NCBI GenBank assembly: GCA_003991915.1
Contig: RQTK01000081.1
Coordinates: 370,218 to 434,217, forward strand
Source: Elysia chlorotica
Lineage: Eukaryota; Mollusca; Gastropoda; Plakobranchidae
DNA: 64,000 bases
Direction of reading: 5' to 3'
Positions 27,517 to 63,371 of this stretch are shown piece after piece. The notes below the pieces were generated by a model that did not search any database, was not told the origin of the DNA, and saw only the letters and a list, made by a program, of their open reading frames with translations. Every line of letters begins with the position of its first letter. The first letter of the stretch is position 1. A program made the translations under genes and the position numbers.

Positions 27517-28281
27517 CCTAAATGAAACTATGACATTGACTTTTTTTTAAACGTATTGAACGACAAGAAACACATCTTACTTATTATGCCTACTCCAACG
27601 AAATCAATTCTAAATAAAAAATTAAAACCATACAGACGAAGTTAATTTGCGAAAACATGACAATTAGAGTGCAAATTGCAATGCAGTGGACATGTAGGCC
27701 CTATTTTTACTTGTAGGCTACATTAGTGCTGCAACTGTATTTTCAATAACTGTAAACGTAATGTCATTACAATCATTGCCATCAATGTTGGTGCTCAGAT
27801 TAGTTGCACATCATTGTCCACCTCAAATCCATAATGTATTCTATCTTTAATTGAAACCTAATTGACAAGTCTGACGTGCTTTTTTTTTAAGGATTGATAA
27901 TGATAAGTAGCCTTAGTTATAATAATTTCAAAAGCTTGATGATTCATCGGGTCCTGCTTTCGCACCATAGGCCCCTACGTCATGTACATGTATACGGTAA
28001 TATTATTTTCTAGTCGAGCTATGAGAAATCGGAAAACCCCTCCACATTGAAACCAATCAACACCGCTCGTCATGTTCTAAACATAGAAATAAGACTGCTT
28101 GTATGCGCTGAATCACGGGACTCTCACAGCCAAAACAACCCCACTGTGTCTATGTGTCACTGCCATTGTGTGTACATCATACCATGTACTAGAATCTAGG
28201 CGTACAGTATTCGGCCTATACAACACAGTGCACGTTGTAATAGTAATAATACCAGAGAGTTTGAATAGTGGGAGGTTTCAC

Positions 28282-28535
28282 GGTGAGTTGAGTTGAGTTT
28301 GATTAACGTCCAACGTCAGCACTATAGGCTATACAGTGGACGAGTCCCTAGACTGACGTCTGACAAGTTTATGTGCTCTCACACACTAACAGGGCGGGGA
28401 TACCGCGACTCCTGTCTCAGCCAGTCACACCTTGACACCGACCCAAGTACATGTAGTACTAGTAGGGGGCGAAATCGACAGGGCTTGAACCACGGACCTC
28501 CTGCGTCGGTAGCCGATGTGCTACACAGCAGACGC
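28282..28535 (-). mobile_element. tRNA-derived SINE, well preserved
   Basis: Minus orientation. From left to right: tail GTTGAGTTTGATTAACGTCC, body with GACTGACGTCTGACAA, GGCGGGGATACCGCGACTCC and CACCTTGACACCGACCC, then the head with an inverted B box (GGGCTTGAACCACGGACC) and inverted A box near GCCGATGTGCTACACAGC. A short CATGTAGTACTAG insertion interrupts the head-body border. Confidence 0.92.
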
Positions 28536-29120
28536 ACCCCCTTTATGATGTGGAATCTGAGAGGACATATGGTTATGTACGCTCAGTGTAGAATCCTTCT
28601 AGCACATCATTAGTGCGCCATCACACAAAATCACGACAATTCGAAAAATAAAAATAAGCTGAGCTTAACTGTTGTTGGTGTACGATGTAATAAAATACTG
28701 ACTTGCATTACAGCCCAAAAAGTAAACAAATTTGATCCAAATAGCTGCTGAACGAAGCCCTCCAGTTAGGTCAGCACGTCAAAATTAATGAGGTTTGTGG
28801 GGTAACGTTTACCGTAGTTAACCAAATAAGCGTAACCCTGCGTCTGCGCAATGATTATGGTTATCACTAATCATATACTAGTATTATCAAGTTAATTATA
28901 CATGTACTTCAAGGGTAACTTTATGCGCCAGGTGGTCTATTATTTGCACGGAACCATAAATATATTATTTATAATAATACATGTATAGCCAACACATAAA
29001 GGTGATACTGATAGAAGATGACAAGTTCAGACTGCCGACCACAGAATGATACAATGTAATATCTTGAACTGTGATGCTAAGTTAAGGTAGTCAGTATGAT
29101 ACTACCAGAGAATTTTTTTT

Positions 29121-29660
29121 ATTGTGAGATGTGTCACAAAGAGAGCTCACTTAGTGCTTTTAATGCGGTGCGCTAGCGTAAAGCTTGCTCACTCTATTTC
29201 TTTATTGAAATTACGGCGGGTGAACAATGTTCAGACTGAGTTTTTACTAAGGTTTCAACTATCTAGATTCTAGGAAGGAAGCAACCGCCTTAATTATCTT
29301 GAGTCATACGAAAAATTCTCACTTTGAAGCCTCTCATTATTGCACATTATCTGATGTACATCTACTACAATTAATGTATTGTAGTTTTGCCTGCGAGTTC
29401 ATCAATGAGACGTTTCACAAAAAGAGCCCACACTGCTTTTGTCATGGGGAGTTGGTGTAATGTTGATCTCTCTACTTCTTTTTTGAAATACGTCGTAGAA
29501 CAATCTTCAGAATCAGACATCGTTTCTACTAAGGTTTAACTTTAAAGAGAAAAGTTACCTTCTTAAGTATCCTAACCCACATACCCAAAAACCATCTCCG
29601 CGAAAACTCTCACTATTTCGCACTCTCTGTTACTGTTAGTGCTATGTATTACTTTCCAAG
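29121..29660. repeat. Diverged ~285-bp tandem duplication
   Basis: The block from 29126 (GAGATGTGTCACAAAGAGAG) is echoed from about 29408 (GAGACGTTTCACAAAAAGAG). Later matches keep order: GTGCTTTT, TTTATTGAAAT versus TTTTTTGAAAT, GAACAATGTTCAGA versus GAACAATCTTCAGA, TTACTAAGGTTT versus CTACTAAGGTTT, and AATTCTCACT versus AACTCTCACT. There is no coding signal. Confidence 0.75.
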
Positions 29661-30089
29661 CCACCTTTGTTAATACATCGTGTACTCAAGTAAATTTCAA
29701 GTTATCTAAACAAAAACAAAAACAACTCCGTCGTTAAACTGCCCTCGTGGTTGTGATTTTAAGTTCCAACAGAAGATGTTGAAATTTTCAAAAAAAGCGT
29801 AATTTTAACCTTTAATTTGAATATTCAATTAAAAAAATACAGCCAACGCTGAGTAAACTATTTTAATATAATTTAGCTTACTAGATTTAAATTATTTTTG
29901 TTGCGAGGAATACGAAGAACACACCAATTTCTAAATTCTCATCACTAAACAGATTTGCTTTAATTAAGGCTTGAGCAGAGATAAAACTAGAAGAAAAGAC
30001 TAAATTGAAAATAATAAATTCTTGTGACAAAAAGTGTTAGAATGTATCATAGTAATATAAAGAAATGAAATGAGAAAGAAGGAAAGAAG

Positions 30090-30147
<58 letters not shown>

Positions 30148-30172
30148 AAGAGAGAGAGAGACAGAGACAAAG
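30090..30172. repeat. (GA)n microsatellite
   Basis: About 80 bp of GA dinucleotides with a few GACA interruptions at the right end. Confidence 0.98.
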
Positions 30173-30549
30173 AGATTGATTTATTGATTTATTCTCATCA
30201 ACACGAAGAACGAGTTGAGATAGGTAGAACCGTAGATGCCAGCTGAGGCAGGCAGGTAATTTTTGCAACACATGTACGTGTGCTAATATTACAAATGTAT
30301 TTTTTTTAACAAGAGATATAAAAAGGCAGTAAAATTGTTCCTCAGTGTGATACCTCGTCTAAACTGATGTTGTTAATGCATAAACCTAGATATAGACGTT
30401 CGATCTACAGCTGCCAAAAACAGGAACAAAAAAAAAGAGGGGGGGTATTTTGTAAAATTGCTAAATTTTCTTTGCAGCTGGGGTAACAATTTAAAAAAAA
30501 TTAATGTTGCGCTTTGGACGATTTGATTTGCGATTAACTTCCTGAGGAT

Positions 30550-30625
30550 CAATGTTATACATGAGCTCTGAGCTGACGAGCAAGTGGTCCGGGGTTCGAA
30601 CTGAGCTCTGCTTGTGTGTTGTGAT
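30550..30625 (+). mobile_element. Isolated tRNA-like SINE head (fragment)
   Basis: GAGCTGACGAGCAAGTGGTCCGG followed by GGTTCGAACTGAGC resembles a tRNA anticodon-to-B-box segment, with GGTTCGAAC matching the RNA polymerase III B box. No acceptor-stem pairing or full cloverleaf is evident, so it is not a functional tRNA gene. Confidence 0.4.
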
Positions 30626-32229
30626 TAAAAGTGGCAAAAGTTGCAGCAAAAAAAAAAAAAAATAGACAAAAAGTTGCAAAAAGTTGAAGCCATAAGTAGC
30701 AAAAGATTCAAAATAGTTGCGGCATAATTTTAGTCTTGAACAAGTTTAAGAACCAATTATAATAATAAAAAACAACAACAAAACACCAATACAAAGTAAA
30801 CAATTTTATTATGGTTGCAAGAAGTACAAAATCAAAATACATGTACATGTAACGATGTAACGAAAGAACAGGGAGGGGGTGAGAAGGTAAGAGAGGAACA
30901 AATGAGACAAAGAGAAAGAGAGAGTGCGTGTAAAAGTCAACAGTCAGGCATCCAAAACGTTTTTGTAAGTTTATGACTGGAAGAATGATTATTTTAATCA
31001 TTTGGAATATTTTTGTAATGGTCAAAATATTTTTTTTTTAAATTGGAGTGATGGGGTGGGGTTACTATTAAGTGGGATGGTGGCTTAGGAACTATCAGTG
31101 AAGAAGGACGCATTGTGTACGTATCAATATGCGGAAAGGACGGGAGGCGAGTATTCTCTCTAGGGTTTCCTATGCGGTAAGGGTCACAGAAGAACATTTT
31201 TGCACATGATAGTCAATTTGTTATTCCAATCTTAGTTTTATTAAAAATCCGATCCAAACAAAGCAATGCACGTTGTAAAAAGATACTGTTGCCTCGATTA
31301 AAAAAAAAAGAGAAAAAAAAAAACAAACAACATTTGTCATAGATTATTTCGTTCGAATTTGGGGCACTTTACTCTATAATCACTGTGAAGATTATCTAAA
31401 AAATAAAAATAAAAAAAAAGAGTCGTTTTCGCGTATTTGGAGACTGTCTGGTGTGCCGGCGCTCGCTGAACACCCGGCATTACTCCATACCGCTGATTGG
31501 TCAGACCAGAGAGAGTCGATGTCAACCACCGATTTCTATCAATACATGTAGGCTTACTCTACTGTATTAGAAATCTGTGATGCCAACCTCCCCCTTTGGT
31601 CAGAGTCAGAATACGTGATCACAAACTACAAAAAAATTTATACAATACAAAGAAACCAGACTTCACACCTCTTGGTCTGCGTGTTTGCGTGGCCATACCT
31701 CAAAGCCTGCTGCTCATAGTATTCATACGGCCGGCGTATAACTACAAGATCATTGGTTAGTATTCTTTCTTAACCACTTGGGCCTCATTTCATGTGTTTC
31801 TATAAAAATGGCAATGCGGTATGGTTAACTTTTAGTTAATTAATTTGGCCTTGAGGTAGAAATACATTAAACAAAAAAAAAAAAAAAAACAAACAAAAAA
31901 CGTAGTTACACTGATATATTAATCGTGTCGATTTGAGATAAACCTTAAGTTAATGATACATGTAATTGATATGTTTAAAAAGGAAGAGAAATGAGAACAA
32001 GAATGAAAAAAGAGCATAGTTAAACTCAAACGGACATTTAATGAACAAATCCAAATAAAAACCAAATACGATAAACAAAATCTACAGTGGAATCTGCTTA
32101 AAATAAACATCTTGGGCACAACTTCCTTGTCCCATGTTAATACATGTAACAAACAGTGAATTTAATTTTAAAGGGAAAAATGAAAACGGTACCTCAAATA
32201 GGGCGGGGAAAGAGAGGGGGGCGAACTTT

Positions 32230-32480
32230 CGGTAGAGCTTTGGTCTCCGAAACCGGCAGGTCCCTTGTTGAAATTCCACGATCGGCTAAAAATGTAATGG
32301 TCCGATTTCGTCCCCTACTGATTCATTGGATATGTGTCACTACAATCTAGTAAGCGACTGAGATAGGAGTACATTGTATAGTGCCATCACCAAAAATTGA
32401 CAGACGGTAGTCTTGGTGCCCGTCCACAATGAAGCCTATCTAGTGCTGGCGTTGGGTGTAAAGCAACCAACCCACCTCGG
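32230..32480 (+). mobile_element. Diverged SINE copy, plus orientation
   Basis: The head contains GAGCTTTGGTCTCCGAAACC and GTCCCTTGTTGAAATTCC in place of the usual A and B boxes. The body keeps CGTCCCCTACTGATT, GCGACTGAGATAGGAGT, ATTGACAGACGGTAGTCTTGG and GCCCGTCCACAATGAAGCC. Moderately old. Confidence 0.7.
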
Positions 32481-32999
32481 AAATACATAGTAATTTAAAG
32501 CCGCAGTTAAACAGAAAACAAAACATTGTAGTTATGGTGAACCTCATTTGAGACCATACAGGCTTTACACACATATTCTAAGGATTTCCTAAATACGTAT
32601 CATTAAAATGGATGCGCTCATACCAAAAGCTGCCATAATAAAAATAGAATTAAATCATAAAAAATGTGAAATTGAAAAGTCAAGTAGCAGTTTGTTATGT
32701 GGATTATGACATTCCAAAGGTATAATCCACTCTATCGGTCAGCTAATCACTCATCATTGGCAAGGCTTTATCATTCATGCCAACGATAATGAGCGATGGT
32801 AAGGTACCGTCACCTATGACTTTGAGCATTTTTTTTTTTTTTACAGATATATGCCTTCATTATGACATTATGCACTTTGGCTGCATGATTCAAAAGCAGT
32901 GTTTGTTGTTTTTCTTGCGACTGAAATAATAAAATCTGACCCTGCACTTGTCACTGTCAGTATATTATGGCTTAGGAAAAGGAGACAAGTTGCTGTTTG

Positions 33000-34950
33000 T
33001 TACTCGGGATCTGCTAAAAGGCGAGATCTCCTCGAGAGGTTACCCAACTGACCCTCGTAAAGAGCATCTGCGATCAGTTTTTGAGTGTGAATATACTGTT
33101 CTGCAGACATTTGTCTTAAACTATGTGACACGTATTGCCCAAAGGTGTCAAATTTGTCACTTTTTGGGCCTTTGTAGTCGGCCAACATTTGTTTGACTTC
33201 GGCGTGACGGTAATCGTGGTCTCTTTTCCTTTTCATTGCTGTCCGTTCCCTTGAGTTCTGTTGCTGCACGCTTGTGTCGTAGGTTGTGTAGCTCTGGTTG
33301 GACTCGTCCATATCACTATCAGAGAAAGCGTGTTCGCCTAGCGGCGGCTCATAGTCATACTCATGGTCATCGTCCTTGATTCTATCGTTATTCATCAGGT
33401 GTTCATGGCTTGGAACATGCTGAGGAAACAAAAAACAAAAACAAAAAACGACGGAATGAGGTTCAAAAAGTACTACATATACATACAGTAGGCTACATAG
33501 CTACATGCACACAAAATCCATATGCATGCAATCATATTTGAACATTAACGACTGGAACAGAAATCAACATTACATAGGCCTATACACGTACCGGTATGCA
33601 TGTTATATTAAGAAGATCCTCCTATCTACAGCAAATTGTAGTTCAAGCTTCAGTTACATAAGGAGGGAGGCTTCCCAAAAAGTAGAGCTCAGCTGGTTTA
33701 ACGTCAACAATAAGCACTACAAATGCTATATTGTGGACGGGCCCTAAGACCGACGTCTGACAATTTTATGTGCGGCCACACAAAAGACAGGGCGGGATAC
33801 CACGAGTCCCATCATCCCAGTCGGTCACATTAAACTGACACCGACTCAACCAGTAAGGAGCGAAATCGCCAGGGCTCGAACCACGGACCTTTAGCGTCGG
33901 AAGCCGATGTTCTATTCCAGGGCCACTACCCTTTCACCCAATTGAAACGTTTTGCTTAAGAATGGGAATACGCATAATGGCTTCTAACGACATGATTAGG
34001 AATTTAAATGAAACATTGTCTCTTCGTTTAGGCATATTAATTGCTCTTCGCTGCGCAACCCCCTACCGGTTTATGATAATTCTTAAAGTGCTCAGAGAAG
34101 CGCCATGGGTGGCAGTGTAAATTGCTTCCACTACGCAATTACCATGTAACGATTGCCTGCCATCAGCCCTCACATCGTCTGACGCGTCAATACACATATT
34201 TTTTTTTTACAGGTAAATTGGCCAATATTGTAATCGTACATCAGCACTACATGTATTACAACCAAGGCTATCTGTATCTGCTATCCTCAATTACAACAGA
34301 TAAAAAACTAAAGTGAGCACCAGCTGCAGTAACTGTACTACACATATGTCAATTTTCGAAGAGCTGACACTGGCACAATGACAAAGGTCGCCCACCGCTC
34401 ACTTCGAGTTGGTCTTGGATGAGCCAACGGCTACGTAATAAAGTGTGGGCGAATCACTGCAACTTCGTAATTTTTAAGTTAGATTATCCGTTGAAATCCA
34501 ACAGAGAAGAAAAATCAGACATTCAACCATTACAATTGCCATTATGTCGATCTACGTATGACTAGAGATACATTAAATACTTACTTGAACATCTTTGTTT
34601 TGCTTTTGGGACATGCTAGATACCGATGATCTGCCTTCTTCTTGATCTGTCAAAAACTCCAGCTCTTTGTAATACCATAGCCGAGGTGAATAAACAGCAC
34701 CTGAGAGCAGGGCATCTTTGACTTGTTTTTCCTCTTTACGAAAAACAGTGCGTAAATTCTTTATTTTTCGCCTAATATCGTCTTTTTGAGCACCAGGGTA
34801 TTGCTGTCTCATAAATAATAGCAACCTTTGATAAGACTTTTCACATTTTTCTTTGTCATGATAACCATCCGATTTAACTCTCCATAAGCACTCCTCTTCT
34901 TTGTAAATTCTAATAAAATCCAAGAGGCTTTCTCTGTTCCAAGACGTCAT
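33000..34950 (-). CDS. MADF-BESS domain protein (probable DNA-binding regulator)
   Basis: Two coding exons, 34585-34950 and 33000-33419, joined in phase 0 (donor GTAAGT, acceptor TTTCCTCAG), give 261 residues. Exon 1 encodes a MADF (Adf-1-like Myb/SANT) domain at about residues 8-100: LLDFIRIYKEEECLW, a central KCEKSYQRLL helix, then RRKIKNLRTVFRKEEKQV and SPRLWYYKELEFL. Exon 2 carries an acidic linker, a basic patch (MKRKRDHDYR) and, near its end, a BESS-like helix pair around FDTFGQYVSHSLRQMS and QKLIADALYEGQLG. In this family MADF binds DNA and BESS mediates protein contacts; many members are poorly studied or domesticated from transposon Myb-like proteins. The ATG at 34950 is the first in frame. 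The intron holds a SINE at 33690. Confidence 0.88.
33690..33935 (-). mobile_element. tRNA-derived SINE in the MADF-BESS gene intron
   Basis: Minus orientation, well preserved: CTGGTTTAACGTCAACAAT tail, GGGCCCTAAGACCGACGTCT, GACAGGGCGGGATACCACGA, CAGTCGGTCACATTAAACTG, and a head with AGGGCTCGAACCACGGACC (inverted B box) and GCCGATGTTCTATTCCAGGG (inverted A box). Confidence 0.93.
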
Positions 34951-36072
34951 GGCTTCCTTCAATTAGAAAGACTTATAGTTTAATGCTTCGTTTTAAATTA
35001 TAATTTTTATGCCTCTACATTCAAAACTCAGGAAGATTAGTTTGCAAAAGAAATAAGATCTAGATTTAGATTTTGGATTCTCTAGATAGAAATCTAGATC
35101 TAGCCTAAATCTAGGCTTCTTTGCAGTGGGCTGAACGAGGATCGCTAACGCCGTAAAACAAAGAAAACGTTATCGATTGCCAGGCGATCACCGTCGATAA
35201 GCAATCAGCTTTCGATGTGTTCAGTAACAACTTAGGCTATCACTCCTGAGTACTTAGGCAAGCCACAATTGCCCAAAAGGAAAACGATCGCCTGCAATGG
35301 CTACCAGTACCAGTACCAATACATGGCAATTTCCCTTATAAAAAGGTCAACGAGAGTTACCTAACTTGAAATCCTGACAATCCATGTTCGAGCATGATTA
35401 ATTTAATGTACACATTGCTCTTTACGTCTGCCTACAAGTTAAAATCATACTTTAAATAATGGACGTATTTTCCACTTTTAAATATACCGACACCATTCAT
35501 TTTATTATTATAGAGCTAGGACCAAACTATTTGAATCCCAAAATCTCTTTAACCGCACAAGATAAAGCTACGAAATTACCCAGGTCGATGGTATTGACTG
35601 TAGATTTGTATGGACACATTTATTTTGACGAAAAATGTTTCTCTCACCACAAATCGACCAAACAACTAATTAATAAAACAAACAAACAAATTTAAAGAAT
35701 GCGAACATATTTTGCTGCGCACCCTGCGCCATCATTTTGTTTGAATGCTTGGTCAATGATATTGTAATTTCAGAAGATAAAAATAATTATGCCTACGGAC
35801 AACTCAATGGCCTTTAAAAAAAAAAAAAAAAAGCATGTGGATCAATTTTCTATGACTTATGCAGTCATAAATATGTCAAAGCAAAAGATTACAAATACCA
35901 AATGATTTCCTATGCTATGAGAGTATTCACGAGTTGGTGCATCCTTTTCTTCGTGAAAATAATTTAAATTCTAAAGTTTTAGCACAGTTCTAATTTATCT
36001 ATTATCATTCAGCTTTGTCAACCTTACTATTCCAACGAATTTCGTGAGTTCTCAACTAGCACAACATGTAGT
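34951..36072. other. MADF-BESS gene upstream region
   Basis: No second gene is visible. The stretch 35120-35300 is less AT-rich than its surroundings and has several CG dinucleotides (AACGCCGTAA, ATCGATTGCC, CACCGTCGAT), which would suit a promoter for the minus-strand gene starting at 34950. A CTAGATCTAG-rich patch lies at 35058-35115. Confidence 0.4.
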
Positions 36073-36275
<203 letters not shown>

Positions 36276-37392
36276 AGTAGTTGTAGTATTAGTACATTTT
36301 ACATTTTTGTATCAGTAACTTTTGTCCCATGTTTGAGCTTTATACTTGTACAGTCTATTGCTTACACGATTTTTATGAGGAAATAAAGATTTGCGAACAA
36401 GTGCCCCTTGCAGGTCTTTGTTCCCTGTTGTTAACACATGAGTATAGTAAAACATTTTCTTTGCTTGTTTTGAGTCGCTTGTTTGAACTTTAAAGAATCT
36501 AATTACATGTATAACTGACACGTTATTGTTAAAAGAAAAAAGAACAATAAACAAATGAAAATGTGATCTTTCTACAAGACTGTATTTGTCATTTATTACA
36601 TAATAAAAACAAGGCTAGAATTGACAACAAGATAATGCACTGTTTATGAAAAAGATGGTTTATCACAATCACACATTCTCATAAGTTGTAAATGATACAT
36701 TATATGTACAACTACACACAAGAAATCAAATATAGCACAAAACTCATTTTGGAACAAATTGTTTCATGTATAACTTTATATATCAACTCAACACATGTAT
36801 CATGCCTACATATAGTCTTGGTTCTGTGTTACGAATACAAAGTAGTTCCTTCACAAAATACAGTATCTATTAATTTTATATAAAATTTTTTACTAATCAT
36901 TCTTCCCACCAACCATACTGGTTTTATAGACTAAAGCCAAATTCTTACCCGACAGTCTTATTCTTAAGGAAATGCAGAAATATTCTGCCTTACCCTTTAC
37001 GTTAAATCCACAACCAAATTCTTTCTTTGGAAGGGATTGTTTTTTTATTGCAATGGCACAGAATCATATTAAAACTGATAGGGTTTTACATAACAAAAAA
37101 TAAAAATATGTACTAAATATGTATTATACGCACTGGTTGGCAGCTATCTATAACTGATGATATCTCTGCCTTTATTACTCCCCCACAATTATTCTAATAC
37201 TTGAAAAGTTAGTTTTGTCTGTATGTTTTTAGTGATTTACATACATGTATATACCTGAAGTACTTATATATAATGTATAAGGCAAACATATAAAACCGAA
37301 TCTAGGGATTTGATAGAAGCATTTTGCATCAGAAGTAGATACATTTAAACTATCATAACCCTTCAATTATTCAGGAAAATGTTGAATTTGAT

Positions 37393-37690
37393 ACGAGGGG
37401 TGTTCACTATGTTCTTAGCATGACAATGAAGGAATAAACCCAGAGACTTAAAATTTGGCACACTTACATTTATTTCTCTACATAGTCACCCTGCATAGTT
37501 ACACATTTCTGCCACCTGTCCTTGACCTTCAAAAGTCCTTGAGAGTAAAACGTGTCATTTTGCGCTTGAAACCACTCTTCCACAGCAGAAATCGCATCTT
37601 CAATGTCTTCAAATGGATTTCGGCGCCCTTTTATGGATTTCTTAAGGTTTGGGAACAGACAGAAGTCATTAGGCACTGTCTACGCTTACT
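37393..37690 (-). mobile_element. 3' fragment of a mariner transposon
   Basis: On the minus strand, 37470-37676 encodes the end of a mariner transposase: PNDFCLFPNLKKSIKGRR, then AVEEWFQAQND, and WQKCVTMQGDYVEK before the stop. These match the last third of mariner transposases. The PND position corresponds to the last acidic residue of the DD34D triad. An inverted-terminal-repeat-like ACGAGGGGTGTTCACTATG lies at about 37395. The 5' two-thirds and the other end are missing. It lies just beyond the stop of the LRR gene and could fall in its 3' untranslated region. Confidence 0.88.
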
Positions 37691-37848
37691 GTACCTAAGA
37701 ATATAAAGTCTGTACTGTATCACATAAATAGACAGAACTTGTTTTTTTTTTTTTTTTTTTAAACCTCTGATGAACAAGAGACATATACAAAATTTAAAAA
37801 GAGTAGCATCAAAAGTATTCAAAGTAACTTGTAAATTTTTTACTCTGA

Positions 37849-53367
<15,519 letters not shown>

Positions 53368-53723
53368 GAGGACTTTGAAAACATAAAATGAAACAAATTT
53401 GTGTTTAATTATTTATAGAACAGTAATTTTCCAATAATGTATTATTTTTACAATCGTCCCTTGCATATAATGACAATTATATTGTAACTGAGTTATATGT
53501 TTTCCAAATGCTTAATATTTATACATTTAGTGCTTTTCAATTAGTAAAATCCATGTGAGAAACATTTTTTTGTATATACCAAAGCTTTACTTTTACAGAT
53601 ATTATATATGTGTAAACACATTTAAAACATCTGTACAAATTTATACATGGATAGATTAGGTACAAATAGATAAAATAATGAGAAAAATTTCATGTTGTTA
53701 GTTTATCAAAACTTTCTAGTATT

Positions 53724-53880
53724 TACAGTGGAATCTGCTTAAGATAAAACTTGTTTTTATAAACTATGGCTTATAAACTTATTCCAAGGCATCAACTCCT
53801 TTTTCCTCTCTTAGCATTCGCTATTCAATATGACTTTGGATAAAATAAACTTGACAGAGGTTTACGTAAGTGGATTTTAC
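53724..53880. mobile_element. Probable small pogo-like MITE
   Basis: The left end TACAGTGGAATCTGCTTAAG also occurs at about 32083 (TACAGTGGAATCTGCTTAAA). The right end, inverted, reads GTAAAATCCACTTACGTAAA, only loosely similar. About 150 bp, no coding capacity. Confidence 0.45.
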
Positions 53881-53997
53881 TTGACTTGACTTGACCTGAC
53901 TTTTCCGCGATGTAGACCTTTTGGTCTGTTCGCGGTTCCTATTTAAATACTGAGTTTAATTGCATGCGTGGCCGGCGTTTCTATGTGTACTAGTTTA

Positions 53998-54172
53998 CAT
54001 TTGGCATTCTGGTTCGTACATGCTTGGGCGGTTCTTCCACAATTTGTCCAGGCGACTTTTGAAAGCATTAACTGTTGGTGCTGTCACCACTACTTCTGTG
54101 AGGTTGTTCCATTCATCTATTACTCTGTGTAGGGTGAGAATAATTGTATCCTTTTCAGGACCATACAAAATC
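53998..54172 (-). pseudogene. C-terminal remnant of a non-LTR retrotransposon reverse transcriptase
   Basis: The minus-strand frame reads RVIDEWNNLTEVVVTAPTVN, then AFKSRLDKLWKN before a stop near 53998. This is the conserved last motif of many LINE reverse-transcriptase ORFs (WN.LP..VV.A.S...FK..LD). Upstream the frame breaks almost at once, so this is a dead-on-arrival 3' end. A CTTGACTTGAC-type tail follows at 53880-53900. Confidence 0.75.
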
Positions 54173-54301
54173 TACAGAGAGAATGTTCTGAAGTAAGGTT
54201 TTATTTGGTAGAGTCCTCTCTATGGATGTAAGCTCCCAATATAGGGGAACAATTGATTTAAAATAGTGTTTTAAGTTTGAAAAGATTCTCATCACCATTT
54301 T

Positions 54302-54319
54302 TATCATCATCATCATCAT

Positions 54320-54394
<75 letters not shown>

Positions 54395-54395
54395 C
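54302..54395. repeat. (ATC)n microsatellite
   Basis: About 90 bp of ATC triplets with few interruptions, followed by CTC/TTC variants. Confidence 0.98.
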
Positions 54396-54862
54396 TTCAC
54401 CATCATCTTCTTCTTTACCATCCTAATCAAAATCATCTCTACCACTATTACATACATGTACTGTCAAATATGATCATCATCTTCCCATGATAACCTCTTC
54501 AAAATTCATCCCTACCTTTCCACCCACAATTACTACAGCCACTGTAAACACCAGTATAATCTGGGTTTTTTCCATCATTCAAATCTCATCATAGGCTAAT
54601 ATAAATGCCTACGAGTTTAGACTCGTTTATGAAACTGATTATAGCCATTTCCTCAATACTTTTTAAGGTGAAGTAAAGTACATCTACAGCAAAACAATCA
54701 AAGCAATTTTTATAATTTAGGGCGGCGTGTTTATTTGCACAATGTAGTGGTAGTAGTAGGTGTTTTGACTGAAAATGAGGAAAGAATAAGAATTTGAAGA
54801 TTCATTAGCAAAGCATCGACATTAACTGTAAACCTCAGCGAGGCGAGATATGCCCTCAGAGA

Positions 54863-55125
54863 ATTATCCAGGTCCTTGTCCTTGTGGCATCTCGCAGGTG
54901 GAGCCACGTTGTCCAGGCACATATTTCGACACGTTTAGGTCCTCACAGGGATACACGTTGTAAGGGCAGTCTATGTTGGCACAGGGATGCATGATGACAA
55001 GATGGATGATTGCCTGGAAACATTTAGCGGCGCTGGCAGCGTCTGTTGGGCATGGGCTCGAACCACTGGTCGATTTCGTAGCCCCCAGAACAGGTGGGGT
55101 CTATCATTCCTAATTTGTCATTATT
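54863..55125 (-). pseudogene. Cysteine-rich coding remnant or unplaced terminal exon
   Basis: On the minus strand two adjacent frames look protein-like. The first (about 55125 to 55036) includes MIDPTCSGGYEIDQWF and PMPNRRCQRR, then a stop. The second, one frame off and preceded by a TTTCCAG acceptor-like sequence near 55009, includes HPCANIDCPYNVYPCED and VPGQRGSTCEMPQGQG before a stop near 54866. Together they would form a small Cys-rich secreted-type segment broken by a frameshift or by a splice I cannot define. It lies 500-760 bp beyond the stop of the glycoprotein gene at 55628. It could be an alternative last exon, a separate gene's last exon, or debris. Confidence 0.35.
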
Positions 55126-55627
55126 ATTCAAATGTTGAACTGCATTATTTGCAAGTCCTATTAATTTTCGAAATGACTTATATTACATGGATTTGCATTC
55201 TTTCAAAAAGATTAGATCTGTATTGAGACCCAGTGATGTTGCTGTGCGCTGGTGGTGCCCCTTACTTCTAAATTTGCGAGGAGACGCCAAAGCATTCTAA
55301 AATAGTATTATTTCCTACAGAGCCACTCAAAACATTCCACATTCACAGTATCAATAGAGATTGTCGCATTTTCTTACTAATTAAAGTTGACAGTATTGTA
55401 ACTAGACAACAATCAGTATTATCTTTTAATGGCTTACAGAAAATATCTCTGATTTAAACATCGTCCTCTCTGATTTGGATATATCTTTTTGGAAAACAAA
55501 ATAAGGTCAAAAGACTTTATGGTTCACGTTTCTTGTTGCGCTATTCAGCAGATTTTCTGATACGCCATTTAACGGACTTTCCCCCTTTACTTTTAAGAGG
55601 TATTGACATGCTTCACAGTCATGCTCA

Positions 55628-63371
<7,744 letters not shown>

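Noticed and set aside
28293-28613. 106-codon ORF
   Set aside because: Runs through a SINE. The 56198-56434 and 12347-12556 frames are SINE sequence too.
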